A stretch of DNA of 64,000 nucleotides from CAYYNP01 sp964472545 (lineage in GTDB: Bacteria; Planctomycetota; Planctomycetia; Pirellulales; Thermoguttaceae): positions 1 through 64,000 of the forward strand of contig CAYYNP010000015.1 of NCBI GenBank assembly GCA_964472545.1. Reading direction: 5' to 3'. A program made the position numbers and the translations under genes. Positions 1-7,801 of this stretch are shown here, in pieces; positions within the stretch are counted from its first letter, which is position 1; the number at the start of each line of letters is the position of its first letter. The notes under the pieces were generated by a model. That model made no database searches and was not told the DNA's origin. It worked only from the letters and a program-made list of their open reading frames with translations.

Positions 1-340
1 GTGTCTGGCGTTCTGACTGGTGCTCTTCCGATCTTCCTCAGATGGGTAGGTGTGCAGTGGGGCTGCGGCGCTGTGGGGTTCGGGGTGTGGGGCTGACCTG
101 GTGACGGGGTGACCGGGGGAGAATGGTAGGGTGCGCAACGCCTCATGCGATGGCGACTCGCTCACCGCACTGTAGGAGAGTCAGGATTGACCCTTCGTGG
201 AGGGCTGTGTGTCTTTATTCTACAGAGGGGGCGCGGACCTTTCTTGTGGCGGCGGGTGATTCGCGGCATAATGAAGATTGGAACTTCTCTATTCTCACCC
301 GGTCGTCAACAGCACACGGCCACGCCGAACCGCGCAGATC
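1..340. other. Contig edge with adapter-like sequence, no gene
   Basis: No credible gene is visible before the ATG at 341. Bases 1-34 align without gaps to the Illumina TruSeq read-2 adapter as I remember it, with about 29 of 34 matches, and bases 20-34 match exactly. Bases 40-125 are unusually G/T-rich and may be low-quality read ends. Short frames here (for example from 123) have no recognisable product. Confidence 0.75.
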
Positions 341-2197
341 ATGTCGGAAGCCTTCGATCCATACCTGCAATGGCTCGGGATCCGCGACCCGCAGCGCCCA
401 CCCAACCACTACCGCCTATTGGGGGTTGACGTCTTTGAGTCCGATGCCGACGTGCTCACCCACGCCGCCGACCGCCAGATGGCCCACGTGCGGACGTTTC
501 AGTCGGGCAAACACTCGGCCGCCTCGCAGAGGCTGTTGAACGAGTTGGCCGCGGCCAAGATCTGTCTGCTCAACGAAGAGCGAAAGGCGGCGTACGACGA
601 GTCGCTTCGCGTTGCCGGGCCGCCTATCAACGGCGGCCTGGCAAACGAGGTGACGCCCCCGCCGGTCGAACCGCCCCTGCCGCCGCCGGTTCCTCTCGTT
701 CCGCCCCCGGTGCAGGAGGCGGCCAGCACGGCTTCCTCAATGCCACCGATGCCGGCCGTCGGCCCAGAGCTGCTGATCGCCGTTGTGCCGGACGAGGCCC
801 CGGATGAGGTTCCGGCGCCGGCGATTCGGCCAACGCCTCCGTCTTCGCCCGGCTTGTCGACGCCGGCGAAACTGGCGGCATCGGCGATTCTCATGGTCGG
901 CGGATTGATCGCGCTGGTTTTGATCGGCAACCAGGCGAGCGACGATCCGGCCGGGGCGAACCGGGCCGGGCACCAAACCGCCTCGGCGTCGACCACGAAG
1001 ACGATGCCGACGATCAAGACGCCGGCACCGCAGCCCCCCGGTCCAGAGACTCCGACGCCACAGCCCCCCCCGCCGCAGCCCCCGTCTCCCGTCGATCCTG
1101 TCGTTCCCGTTGGCCCCACGGTTCCCGACCCTGTCCCTCCCCTACCGGTCGCACCCGGCCCAACAGATCCCGTTGTGCCAGATCCCGTTGTGCCAGATCC
1201 CGTTGTGCCAGATCCCGTTGTGCCAGATCCCGGGATTCCCGGCCCGAACGATCCCGCCCCGGAGCCTTCCGCGCCGGAGCCGCAGCCGAAACATCCGGTT
1301 CCCTCGGAGGCCGCTTGCCGGGCGACGCTCGCTAACGTGTTGCGACTGTTTGCAGAGGACTACGGCCGGGCCCGGCGCGTCGGCGAATATGGCAACCTCT
1401 CGCAGATGTTGTACAACAAGGCGCTGGCCACCGACGACGATCCGGTGGCTTGCTACGTTTTGCTGACCGAAGCCCGCGACCAGGCCGTTGCCGGGGGCGT
1501 GGCGACCTGTTTCGACAAAGCGTTGGAGGCGATCGGCCAGCAGTACGCGGTCGACACGCTGGTGATGGCCACCGCCACCTTGCAGCGGGCGACCACCGGT
1601 GCCCGCTCGCCGGCCGCCAACAAGGAGCTGGCCCAAATGGCGATGAAACGGATCGACGACGCCTTGGCGCGCGACGACTACCAACGGGCGAAGACGCTGG
1701 CCGTGGCCGCTCGCGACCTGGCCCGGCGAATGGAGGTCCGCGACCGCGATCTGGCCCTGACCCGGCGTGCGGCGGAACGGATGGCGGAGGTCGACGCCCG
1801 GCATCAGCAGTATCTGGAGTTCCTGGCGGCGTTTCAGACGCTGCTGCGGCAGCCCGACGATCCCCAGGCCAATCTGACGGTGGGCCGCTTCTATTGCCTG
1901 GTCAAGCAGGACTTCGACCGCGGGCTGCCGAATCTGGCCAAAGGCAGCGACACCACGCTGGCCCGCCTGGCCCGGGCCGAAACGCCGACTCCGCAGCAGC
2001 CCGGCGAGATGGTCGCGCTGGCCGACCGCTGGTACGACGCCGCCAAGGTGGCCGCCGCGGCCGATCGCGCCGGGATGCGGGCACGCGCCGCCTACTGGTA
2101 CGACAAGGCCGAACCGGGCCTCTCCGGCATGACCCGCGACACGGCCCAGCATCGGTTGCGCGAGATCGAACTGGACCCGGCCGGCGAAGGGATCTAG
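341..2197 (+). CDS. DnaJ-like N-terminal, proline-rich membrane protein
   Basis: A 618-residue protein with three parts. Residues 1-95 carry the planctomycete J-domain-like start (FDPYLQWLGI, then NHYRLLGV) and an acidic, charged helix region. A Pro-rich linker follows, then one membrane segment near residues 185-205 (ASAILMVGGLIALVLIG). A second Pro-rich linker contains four PVVPD units, and the C-terminal 280 residues are helical and rich in Ala, Arg and Asp. The HPD motif of true J-domains is absent, so co-chaperone activity is doubtful. I chose the ATG at 341 because the family starts MSEAFDPYLQW; the frame stays open upstream to 278. The function is unknown; a membrane-anchored scaffold is a guess. 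Confidence 0.8.
   Translation: MSEAFDPYLQWLGIRDPQRPPNHYRLLGVDVFESDADVLTHAADRQMAHVRTFQSGKHSAASQRLLNELAAAKICLLNEERKAAYDESLRVAGPPINGGLANEVTPPPVEPPLPPPVPLVPPPVQEAASTASSMPPMPAVGPELLIAVVPDEAPDEVPAPAIRPTPPSSPGLSTPAKLAASAILMVGGLIALVLIGNQASDDPAGANRAGHQTASASTTKTMPTIKTPAPQPPGPETPTPQPPPPQPPSPVDPVVPVGPTVPDPVPPLPVAPGPTDPVVPDPVVPDPVVPDPVVPDPGIPGPNDPAPEPSAPEPQPKHPVPSEAACRATLANVLRLFAEDYGRARRVGEYGNLSQMLYNKALATDDDPVACYVLLTEARDQAVAGGVATCFDKALEAIGQQYAVDTLVMATATLQRATTGARSPAANKELAQMAMKRIDDALARDDYQRAKTLAVAARDLARRMEVRDRDLALTRRAAERMAEVDARHQQYLEFLAAFQTLLRQPDDPQANLTVGRFYCLVKQDFDRGLPNLAKGSDTTLARLARAETPTPQQPGEMVALADRWYDAAKVAAAADRAGMRARAAYWYDKAEPGLSGMTRDTAQHRLREIELDPAGEGI
1164..1223 (+). repeat. Four 15-bp tandem repeats in the Pro-rich linker
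   Basis: The unit cagatcccgttgtgc occurs four times head to tail. Its length is a multiple of three, so copy changes keep the frame and only alter the number of PVVPD units in the linker of the surrounding gene. Confidence 0.9.
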
Positions 2198-2233
2198 CCG
2201 GTCGGTAGAGAAGGCTGGCACAAGCGGACCGGC

Positions 2234-2312
2234 GGGTGGCGGGGGCAAAGCGCAGCGGTGCCCCAGGAGATCAGAGCAACTGGGGCACCGCTGCGCTTTG
2301 CCCCAGCCACCC
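2234..2312. repeat. Palindromic repeat, GGGTGGCTGGGG family
   Basis: Arms at 2234-2265 and 2281-2312 are 32-bp inverted repeats with one mismatch and a 15-base loop. The right arm read on the minus strand is identical over 32 bases to 43184-43215. The element lies between two plus-strand genes and would form a strong hairpin in RNA. Confidence 0.9.
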
Positions 2313-2458
2313 CGTTGCGAAGCCGTGACGCAATGCTCACAAGATCCACCGGTCGCTGATTCTCCGGCAACGGCCCTCGGCAGATGATTGACGGCGGCCG
2401 CCGCGCTGCGGCATAATCGTTGACGGCCGATCGGGGCCGGCCCAAAGGAGAATCCGCC

Positions 2459-3883
2459 ATGATCCGATGTCTCATAACTGCCGTGGTGTTGCTTGCCGTG
2501 CTCGGCACCGTCGGCTCTCCCTATGCCGCCGAAACGGACACGCGACCGAACATCGTCTTCATCATGGCCGACGATCTCGGCTACGGCCACCTCGGCTGCT
2601 ACGGCCAGACGAAGATCCACACCCCACACATCGATCGCATGGCCGTCGAGGGCACACGATTCACGCAGTTCTACGCCGGCCATTGCGTCTGTGCCCCGTC
2701 GCGCAGCACCTTGATGACCGGGCATCACACGGGCCACACGTCGGTGCGGATCAACGGCGGCGGGTCGGCGCTGCTGCCCGACGACGTCACGCTTGCCGAA
2801 GTGCTCCGCCGGGCCGGATACGCCACCGGAGGCTTCGGCAAATGGGGGCTCGGCGACGACGGGACGACCGGCGTGCCGTACAAACAAGGCTTCGACGAGT
2901 TCTGCGGCTACCTGCATCAAGTCCACGCCCATTTCTACTACACCCACTTCCTCTGGCAAAACGACCGCAAGCTGCCGCTGAAGGAGAACGAGGGGCAGCA
3001 GCGCCGTCGATACTCGCACGACGTGATCGCCGACGCCGCGTTGGATTTCATTCGCCGCAACGCCGAGGACCGGTTCTTCCTCTACGTTCCGTTTACGGTC
3101 CCGCATTTCGAGTTGCTGGTGCCGGACGATTCGCTTGATGCATACCGCGGCGAGTTTCCCGAACCGGCTGCTTATCGGGGCGACCACTACGCCTCGCAAC
3201 CGACGCCGCGCGCTGCGCTGGCGGCGATGATCTCGCGGATGGATCGCGACGTGGGCCGGATCTTCGCACTGCTGAAGGAACTCGATATCGACGACGAGAC
3301 GATCGTCTTCTTCACCAGCGACAACGGCGGCTACCGGCTGGCCGAAGGATTCTTTCACGGCAACGGTGGGCTCCGCGGCGGCAAGGGCGATTTCTACGAG
3401 GGCGGGCTGCGCGTCCCGTTGGTCGTGCGATGGCCCGGCCGGGTTCGTCCGGAGGCAACGGACGATCTGGTTTGGGCCTTCTGGGACGTGATGCCCACGC
3501 TGGCGGAATTGGCCGGTGCGGAATGCCCGCCGGGGATCGACGGTGTCTCGTTCGCCAAACGGTTGCTGGGACGACCACAGGAAGTGCCCGAGCGGTTTCT
3601 CTACTGGGAACGCCAGCCGCGAAACCAAGGCGGCCAGCCGCCTTGGTCGGTGGCCGTGCGAATGGGCGACTGGAAGGCGGTGCGCAATCGTCCGAGCTTG
3701 CCGCTGGAGTTATACGATCTCGGCCGTGACGTTGGCGAACGAAACAATGTGGCCAGTGAGAATCCACGCGTCGTCGAGCGGATCGAGCGATACCTGAAGA
3801 CCGCCCGCACCACGCCGCGAGAGTATCCTGCCGAGGTGCCAAGCTGGAGTTTCCCGCCGCTGAAGACGGGTTACGTGCGGTGA
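2459..3883 (+). CDS. Sulfatase (arylsulfatase family), exported
   Basis: A 474-residue type I sulfatase. Residues 1-22 form a signal peptide ending near YAAE. The metal-binding start is NIVFIMADDLGYGHLG. The formylglycine motif is C78-A-P-S-R followed by STLMTG, so the cysteine should be oxidised by a formylglycine-generating enzyme, which is not in this window. FFTSDNGG supplies the later Asp/Asn metal ligands. The ATG at 2459 has a good ribosome site (aaaggag, 2444-2450) and begins the signal peptide. It probably cleaves sulfate esters from polysaccharides in the periplasm or outside; the substrate cannot be read from sequence. A second sulfatase sits at 47621-49219. Confidence 0.92.
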   Translation: MIRCLITAVVLLAVLGTVGSPYAAETDTRPNIVFIMADDLGYGHLGCYGQTKIHTPHIDRMAVEGTRFTQFYAGHCVCAPSRSTLMTGHHTGHTSVRINGGGSALLPDDVTLAEVLRRAGYATGGFGKWGLGDDGTTGVPYKQGFDEFCGYLHQVHAHFYYTHFLWQNDRKLPLKENEGQQRRRYSHDVIADAALDFIRRNAEDRFFLYVPFTVPHFELLVPDDSLDAYRGEFPEPAAYRGDHYASQPTPRAALAAMISRMDRDVGRIFALLKELDIDDETIVFFTSDNGGYRLAEGFFHGNGGLRGGKGDFYEGGLRVPLVVRWPGRVRPEATDDLVWAFWDVMPTLAELAGAECPPGIDGVSFAKRLLGRPQEVPERFLYWERQPRNQGGQPPWSVAVRMGDWKAVRNRPSLPLELYDLGRDVGERNNVASENPRVVERIERYLKTARTTPREYPAEVPSWSFPPLKTGYVR

Positions 3884-3898
3884 GCCGATAGACTGACG

Positions 3899-4035
<137 letters not shown>

Positions 4036-4121
4036 TTCCGAACGTGTGAAAGAAGTGGCAACGTGGATTCCGGAAAAGCGTCGCGGCCACCCCATATGAC
4101 TTGCCAATTGAGGAGACCACC

Positions 4122-5204
4122 ATGCTTCGACCGCCTAGCGCCATAACCATCTTCATCGTGGTACTTTGCCGCACGATCCCCTCGGCGGCCGAAGACCGCG
4201 AGGCCCGGCTGGCCCGCATCCCGCGGGTCGACGTCCACGCGCACGTTGGCGGCGACGTGAAGCTGGCCGACCGACTGCTCGAAATCGGCCGTGTGCTCAA
4301 AGAGCAACACGGCGCCAATCTCAAGAGCGCGAATCTCGAAATCTGGATCGACCTGGGCTCCTACCGGCGTCTGAAGAAACTGACCGTTGACGACTTCGAC
4401 GCGATCGACAAGAAGTACCAAGGCCGGCTGCTGCCGTGCATCAGCGACTATCGCATTGCCGACGGCTTGCAGTATTCGCCGGAAGAGATCCGCCGGTGGC
4501 ACGACCGGGGCATCGCCGGCTACAAGATCTGGGTCGGCGTCTCCGGCCTCTGCGATACGCCGGCCAACGAGGCGACCTACACCGAGTTGGAGCGGCTGGG
4601 TATGGTCGGCGCGTCGGTCCACGTGGCCCAGCCGTATCCGACGAAATGGTGCACGGACATTATCAAGTTCTGGGAGGCCCAAAACGCCTGGGAACGCGTG
4701 CTCGATCGCCACCCGAAGATGACCGTCGTGATGGCCCACATGATGAACTACAACATGACCGACGAGCAGTTCGACTCTCTGCGCTACGTGATGCAGACGT
4801 ACCCCAACGTCCACCTCGACCTGGCCGCGCGGATCGGCTGGCTGCGGTATCTCGACCGGGAGAAGATCCGCCAGTTCATCATCCGCTACCAGGACCGAAT
4901 TCTCTTCGGCACCGACGTTTCCGCCAGTGCTCTTGGCGAACAGCCCGGGGTGACCGCGATGCGATATCGCCGTTGTTTCGCGATTTTGGAAACCGACCAC
5001 GCCGTGCCGGCCGGTTTCTATCCGCCGCCGGTCAAGGGCAAGGAGGCAGCCAAGGGGCTCGCACTGCCGATCGACGTGCTCGAATCGATCTACTACCGCA
5101 ACGCCGCCCGGCTGTATCCCCGTGTGGGTGAAGTACTTAAGCGGCGAGGGTATTCGCTGGCAGACAAGCCGGTCGACGCCGCAGGTCGGCCGATGTCAAG
5201 ATAG
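4122..5204 (+). CDS. Amidohydrolase-family protein, exported
   Basis: A 360-residue protein of the amidohydrolase 2 type, a TIM-barrel metal hydrolase or decarboxylase fold. A short hydrophobic N-terminus (ITIFIVVLC) looks like a signal peptide. The metal motif HxH is H39-A-H41 in RVDVHAHVGG. Later barrel strands include VVMAHMMNYN (His) and ILFGTDVS (Asp). The frame is open from a TTG at 4101, but the ATG at 4122 is preceded by ttgaggag (4108-4115) and starts the hydrophobic segment. Substrate and reaction are not evident. It is transcribed in the same direction as the sulfatase but separated from it by 238 bases with palindromes, so an operon is unlikely. Confidence 0.8.
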   Translation: MLRPPSAITIFIVVLCRTIPSAAEDREARLARIPRVDVHAHVGGDVKLADRLLEIGRVLKEQHGANLKSANLEIWIDLGSYRRLKKLTVDDFDAIDKKYQGRLLPCISDYRIADGLQYSPEEIRRWHDRGIAGYKIWVGVSGLCDTPANEATYTELERLGMVGASVHVAQPYPTKWCTDIIKFWEAQNAWERVLDRHPKMTVVMAHMMNYNMTDEQFDSLRYVMQTYPNVHLDLAARIGWLRYLDREKIRQFIIRYQDRILFGTDVSASALGEQPGVTAMRYRRCFAILETDHAVPAGFYPPPVKGKEAAKGLALPIDVLESIYYRNAARLYPRVGEVLKRRGYSLADKPVDAAGRPMSR

Positions 5205-5529
5205 GCAAACGCAATACCTCGCCAGCGGCATTCTTCGGGGAACTGCACTTGGAAGCTTGTATTGCCCTGCCAATCTGGTAAGATAGGAGCCGTACGCAAG
5301 TTCACCCTGAAGGCAGTTCCTTAATCCCGGTCTCCAATTCGGAGGCAGCGCCGCGGCACCCAATCTGACGTAGCGGTACCGATCCGTTGCGATCGTCTGT
5401 GGGTGTCGATGTGATCCGTCCGTTGTTTGTCGGCGGCGGGTCGGTTTTCCCGTGAGTTTTCAAGGCGGAGAAGGTCCGTCTGTAGATAGAGTCTTTCCCC
5501 AGAGGTACCCTCAATCAGGAGGCGCAAAG
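5205..5529. other. Gap before PEP-CTERM cluster
   Basis: A 325-base gap without a supported gene. The only recognisable item is the GAGTTTTC-N11-GGTCCGTCT motif at 5454-5481, which is shared with the gap before the next gene. Confidence 0.6.
5454..5481 (+). promoter_or_regulatory. Shared upstream motif, copy 1
   Basis: The pattern GAGTTTTC-N11-GGTCCGTCT ends 48 bases before the ATG of the first PEP-CTERM gene. The same pattern with identical spacing lies 42 bases before the second. It could be a promoter, operator or 5' leader element. It does not match the sigma-54 consensus known upstream of some PEP-CTERM genes. Confidence 0.4.
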
Positions 5530-6138
5530 ATGTTTCGGCCACTGACGCTCGCGGCGGTCGTGTTCCTAGTGGCGTACATGGGGCCGGCTTGCGCGGAGCC
5601 AATCACCGGCATTGCTGCGAGGAACAACACGAACGATCCCATCTTGATGTCGGCCGCGCTGCGCGACGGCGTCCTCTGCTATTCCGACACCCTCAGCAGC
5701 GTCTGGCGAGACGTACCCTCCTACTTGGGCGATGCGGATTACATCCGCACGCCGCGCAATGACGCCGCCAACTTCGATTTCGAGATGGACGTGACCCTGT
5801 CGAGTCCCGCCGATCTCTACGTCTTCGTCAACGACGTGACATGGGGTGCAGGTCCCATTCCATGGATGATTGACGGGACGTTTCCGTACAGGTTTGTGGA
5901 CACGGGTGACAACGTGACGCGATTTACGCCCGGGGCGGCGCAGCCCAACATCAGCCACTCCGTGTTTGTTGCCGAAGTCCCGGCCGAGACGGTGACGCTC
6001 TTGTGGAATCACGACTCTACAGGCCACGCACCCTACGGTGTGGCTGCCGTCGTTCCAGAACCCTCCACCCCCATTCTCGTGTGCGCGGTGGCGGTTGGGA
6101 TGGCCACCTTTGCCTGGCGCAAACGAAAGCGGGCATAA
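5530..6138 (+). CDS. PEP-CTERM sorting domain protein
   Basis: A 202-residue exported protein. The signal peptide is residues 1-23 (FRPLTLAAVVFLVAYMG). The C-terminus has the three-part PEP-CTERM signal: VPEPS, a hydrophobic helix, and a basic tail RKRKRA. PEP-CTERM proteins are cut by an exosortase (EpsH family) and delivered to the exterior or exopolysaccharide; no exosortase is in the window. The middle region shows no known domain. The ATG at 5530 follows a caggaggcg ribosome site (5516-5523). It is first of three neighbouring PEP-CTERM genes. Confidence 0.85.
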   Translation: MFRPLTLAAVVFLVAYMGPACAEPITGIAARNNTNDPILMSAALRDGVLCYSDTLSSVWRDVPSYLGDADYIRTPRNDAANFDFEMDVTLSSPADLYVFVNDVTWGAGPIPWMIDGTFPYRFVDTGDNVTRFTPGAAQPNISHSVFVAEVPAETVTLLWNHDSTGHAPYGVAAVVPEPSTPILVCAVAVGMATFAWRKRKRA

Positions 6139-6275
6139 CCCCATCCACCTCTCCCCTTCCAGGCGCCAAGCCGGAGGCAGCGAACGGTACCCACAAATGC
6201 GACGACGCCCACTTGGGCGGCGGCGATTCTCCCGGGTACCGAGATCGACTCACGCGTGGTGAGTCGAGTTCCCCC

Positions 6276-6303
6276 GAGTTTTCCCGACGGCGACGGTCCG
6301 TCT
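6276..6303 (+). promoter_or_regulatory. Shared upstream motif, copy 2
   Basis: GAGTTTTC-N11-GGTCCGTCT again, 42 bases before the ATG at 6346. The spacing between the two blocks is identical to the copy at 5454. Common control of the PEP-CTERM genes is an inference. Confidence 0.4.
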
Positions 6304-6345
6304 TCACGTGGATACAGCGAAACAAGCCGACAACGAGGTAGAACG

Positions 6346-7770
6346 ATGGGTGCCACACGAGTCTCTTTGGCCGTGGTGGTTTTGTGTACGTGCGTCGCGG
6401 ACGGTTTCACGGGCACGATTCCTTGGACAGTTGCGGAGACCGGCTTCAACGATGCGGTGGGGATCCATGGCGACGCCGTGCCGGATGCTCCGTATCGTAT
6501 AGATGCCTCGCTCCCCGGCCGGCCCACCGTGGAGCCCGGCTGGGTGGGACCCTGGCAGCGGGAGCACGGCAGCGACTCTACTCCGACTGCGCAGTCTAGC
6601 GTGACGTTCGAGGGCGACGGGGCGGCGCAGTTCCGGCCGACGTCGAACACCTCGCGGAAATGGACGCACGGGCAGGCCGGCATCTTCACCATAGAGCATC
6701 GCGTTCGGTTTTCGGCCGATTCGGGTACCACCGGCTACGTCTTCGCCGACCGTTTCCCCGGGACATCGTCCATGTCGCACGCCTCCGTTTGGCTGGCGTC
6801 GACCGACGGGCGGATCTCGGTCATCGACGGCGTCGGCAACGGCAGCAAACCGATCGAAGATACCGGATTCACCTGGGAGCCGGACCGGTGGCACACCATC
6901 CGGCAGGCGCTCGACGTACGGAACCGGACTTGGCGTTTCTTCTTCGACGACGTCGAATACGTGGGCCCCGACCCGCTGGGATTCCGCGGCACCGTAACGG
7001 CGGTCAACGGGCTGGATATTCTCTCGCACACGTCCGGCGCCGGCACGTACCTCGATCAGCTTCAGATCACGACGGCCGACGAGCAGGCGACGTTGGAGCC
7101 CAGCCACTATCTGGCTTTCGACGACAGCCAACCGGCAGCCGGTACCTCGGTCAGTCCGTTTTCGCACGTCGATTTCTCGGCCGGGTATTTTCACCTGGAA
7201 GACTTCGAGGACGGCGCGCTCAACACGCCCGGGGTAAGCGCGTCGCGCGGTGAGATACGCGGGCCGGGCGACTCGACGGTCGTCGACTCGGTCGACGCCG
7301 ACGACGGGGCGATCGACGGTTCGGGCTCGGCCGGGCACGCCCTGAAGCTGGGGAGTCTGTCGGAGCCGAGCATCACGTTCACGTTCAACGAGTCGATCCT
7401 CGGCTCATTGCCCACCCACGCCGGAGTCGTTTGGACCGACGGGGAAAACGACGCCCGGCTGGAGGCCTTCGACGTCGACGGCTTTTCGTTGGGTTCCGTC
7501 ACGGCGGCTCCGGCCACGGCAGGCGTTGGCGGCGAGACCGACGAAGACACGTTCCTCGGCGTCGCGCATGCCGGCGGGATCTCGCGAATGACGGTGACCG
7601 GCGGCGTCGACTCCGGAGCGGCCGCCGGGATTGAGGTGGATCACCTGCAGTACGGCCGCGTGCCGGAGCCGTCGGTGCTGACGTTTGTGGGCGTGGCGTT
7701 TGGGGGTCTTGTGTGTGTCGGGCTGCGAAGGCTGCGCGAACGGCGTGTGGCCGGCTATCTGAGGATTTGA
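6346..7770 (+). CDS. PEP-CTERM protein with LamG/ConA-like domain
   Basis: A 474-residue exported protein. The signal peptide is near residues 1-18 (VSLAVVVLCTCVADG). Residues about 60-250 resemble a concanavalin/laminin-G-like jelly roll, with W and F strands such as RVRFSADSG and FFFDDVEYVG. A second beta-rich region follows. The C-terminus has VPEPS, a hydrophobic helix, and the basic LRRLRERR tail of a PEP-CTERM signal. The ATG at 6346 was chosen because the longer frame from 6256 lacks a signal peptide at its start. The next gene begins 31 bases after the stop, so the two are probably co-transcribed. A role in the extracellular matrix is likely; the ligand is unknown. Confidence 0.82.
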   Translation: MGATRVSLAVVVLCTCVADGFTGTIPWTVAETGFNDAVGIHGDAVPDAPYRIDASLPGRPTVEPGWVGPWQREHGSDSTPTAQSSVTFEGDGAAQFRPTSNTSRKWTHGQAGIFTIEHRVRFSADSGTTGYVFADRFPGTSSMSHASVWLASTDGRISVIDGVGNGSKPIEDTGFTWEPDRWHTIRQALDVRNRTWRFFFDDVEYVGPDPLGFRGTVTAVNGLDILSHTSGAGTYLDQLQITTADEQATLEPSHYLAFDDSQPAAGTSVSPFSHVDFSAGYFHLEDFEDGALNTPGVSASRGEIRGPGDSTVVDSVDADDGAIDGSGSAGHALKLGSLSEPSITFTFNESILGSLPTHAGVVWTDGENDARLEAFDVDGFSLGSVTAAPATAGVGGETDEDTFLGVAHAGGISRMTVTGGVDSGAAAGIEVDHLQYGRVPEPSVLTFVGVAFGGLVCVGLRRLRERRVAGYLRI

Positions 7771-7801
7771 TTTGCCGGTGCTCTTCTGGGAGGAGATGAA
7801 C

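Noticed and set aside
2194..2508. Minus-strand frame of 104 codons with a GVAGAKRSGAP stretch
   Set aside because: Translation of the palindromic repeat; such peptides recur with every copy of the repeat.
1142..3628. Long minus-strand open frame of 828 codons
   Set aside because: It runs antisense through the J-domain-like gene and the sulfatase. Its codons are shadows of those genes and it shows no known domain.
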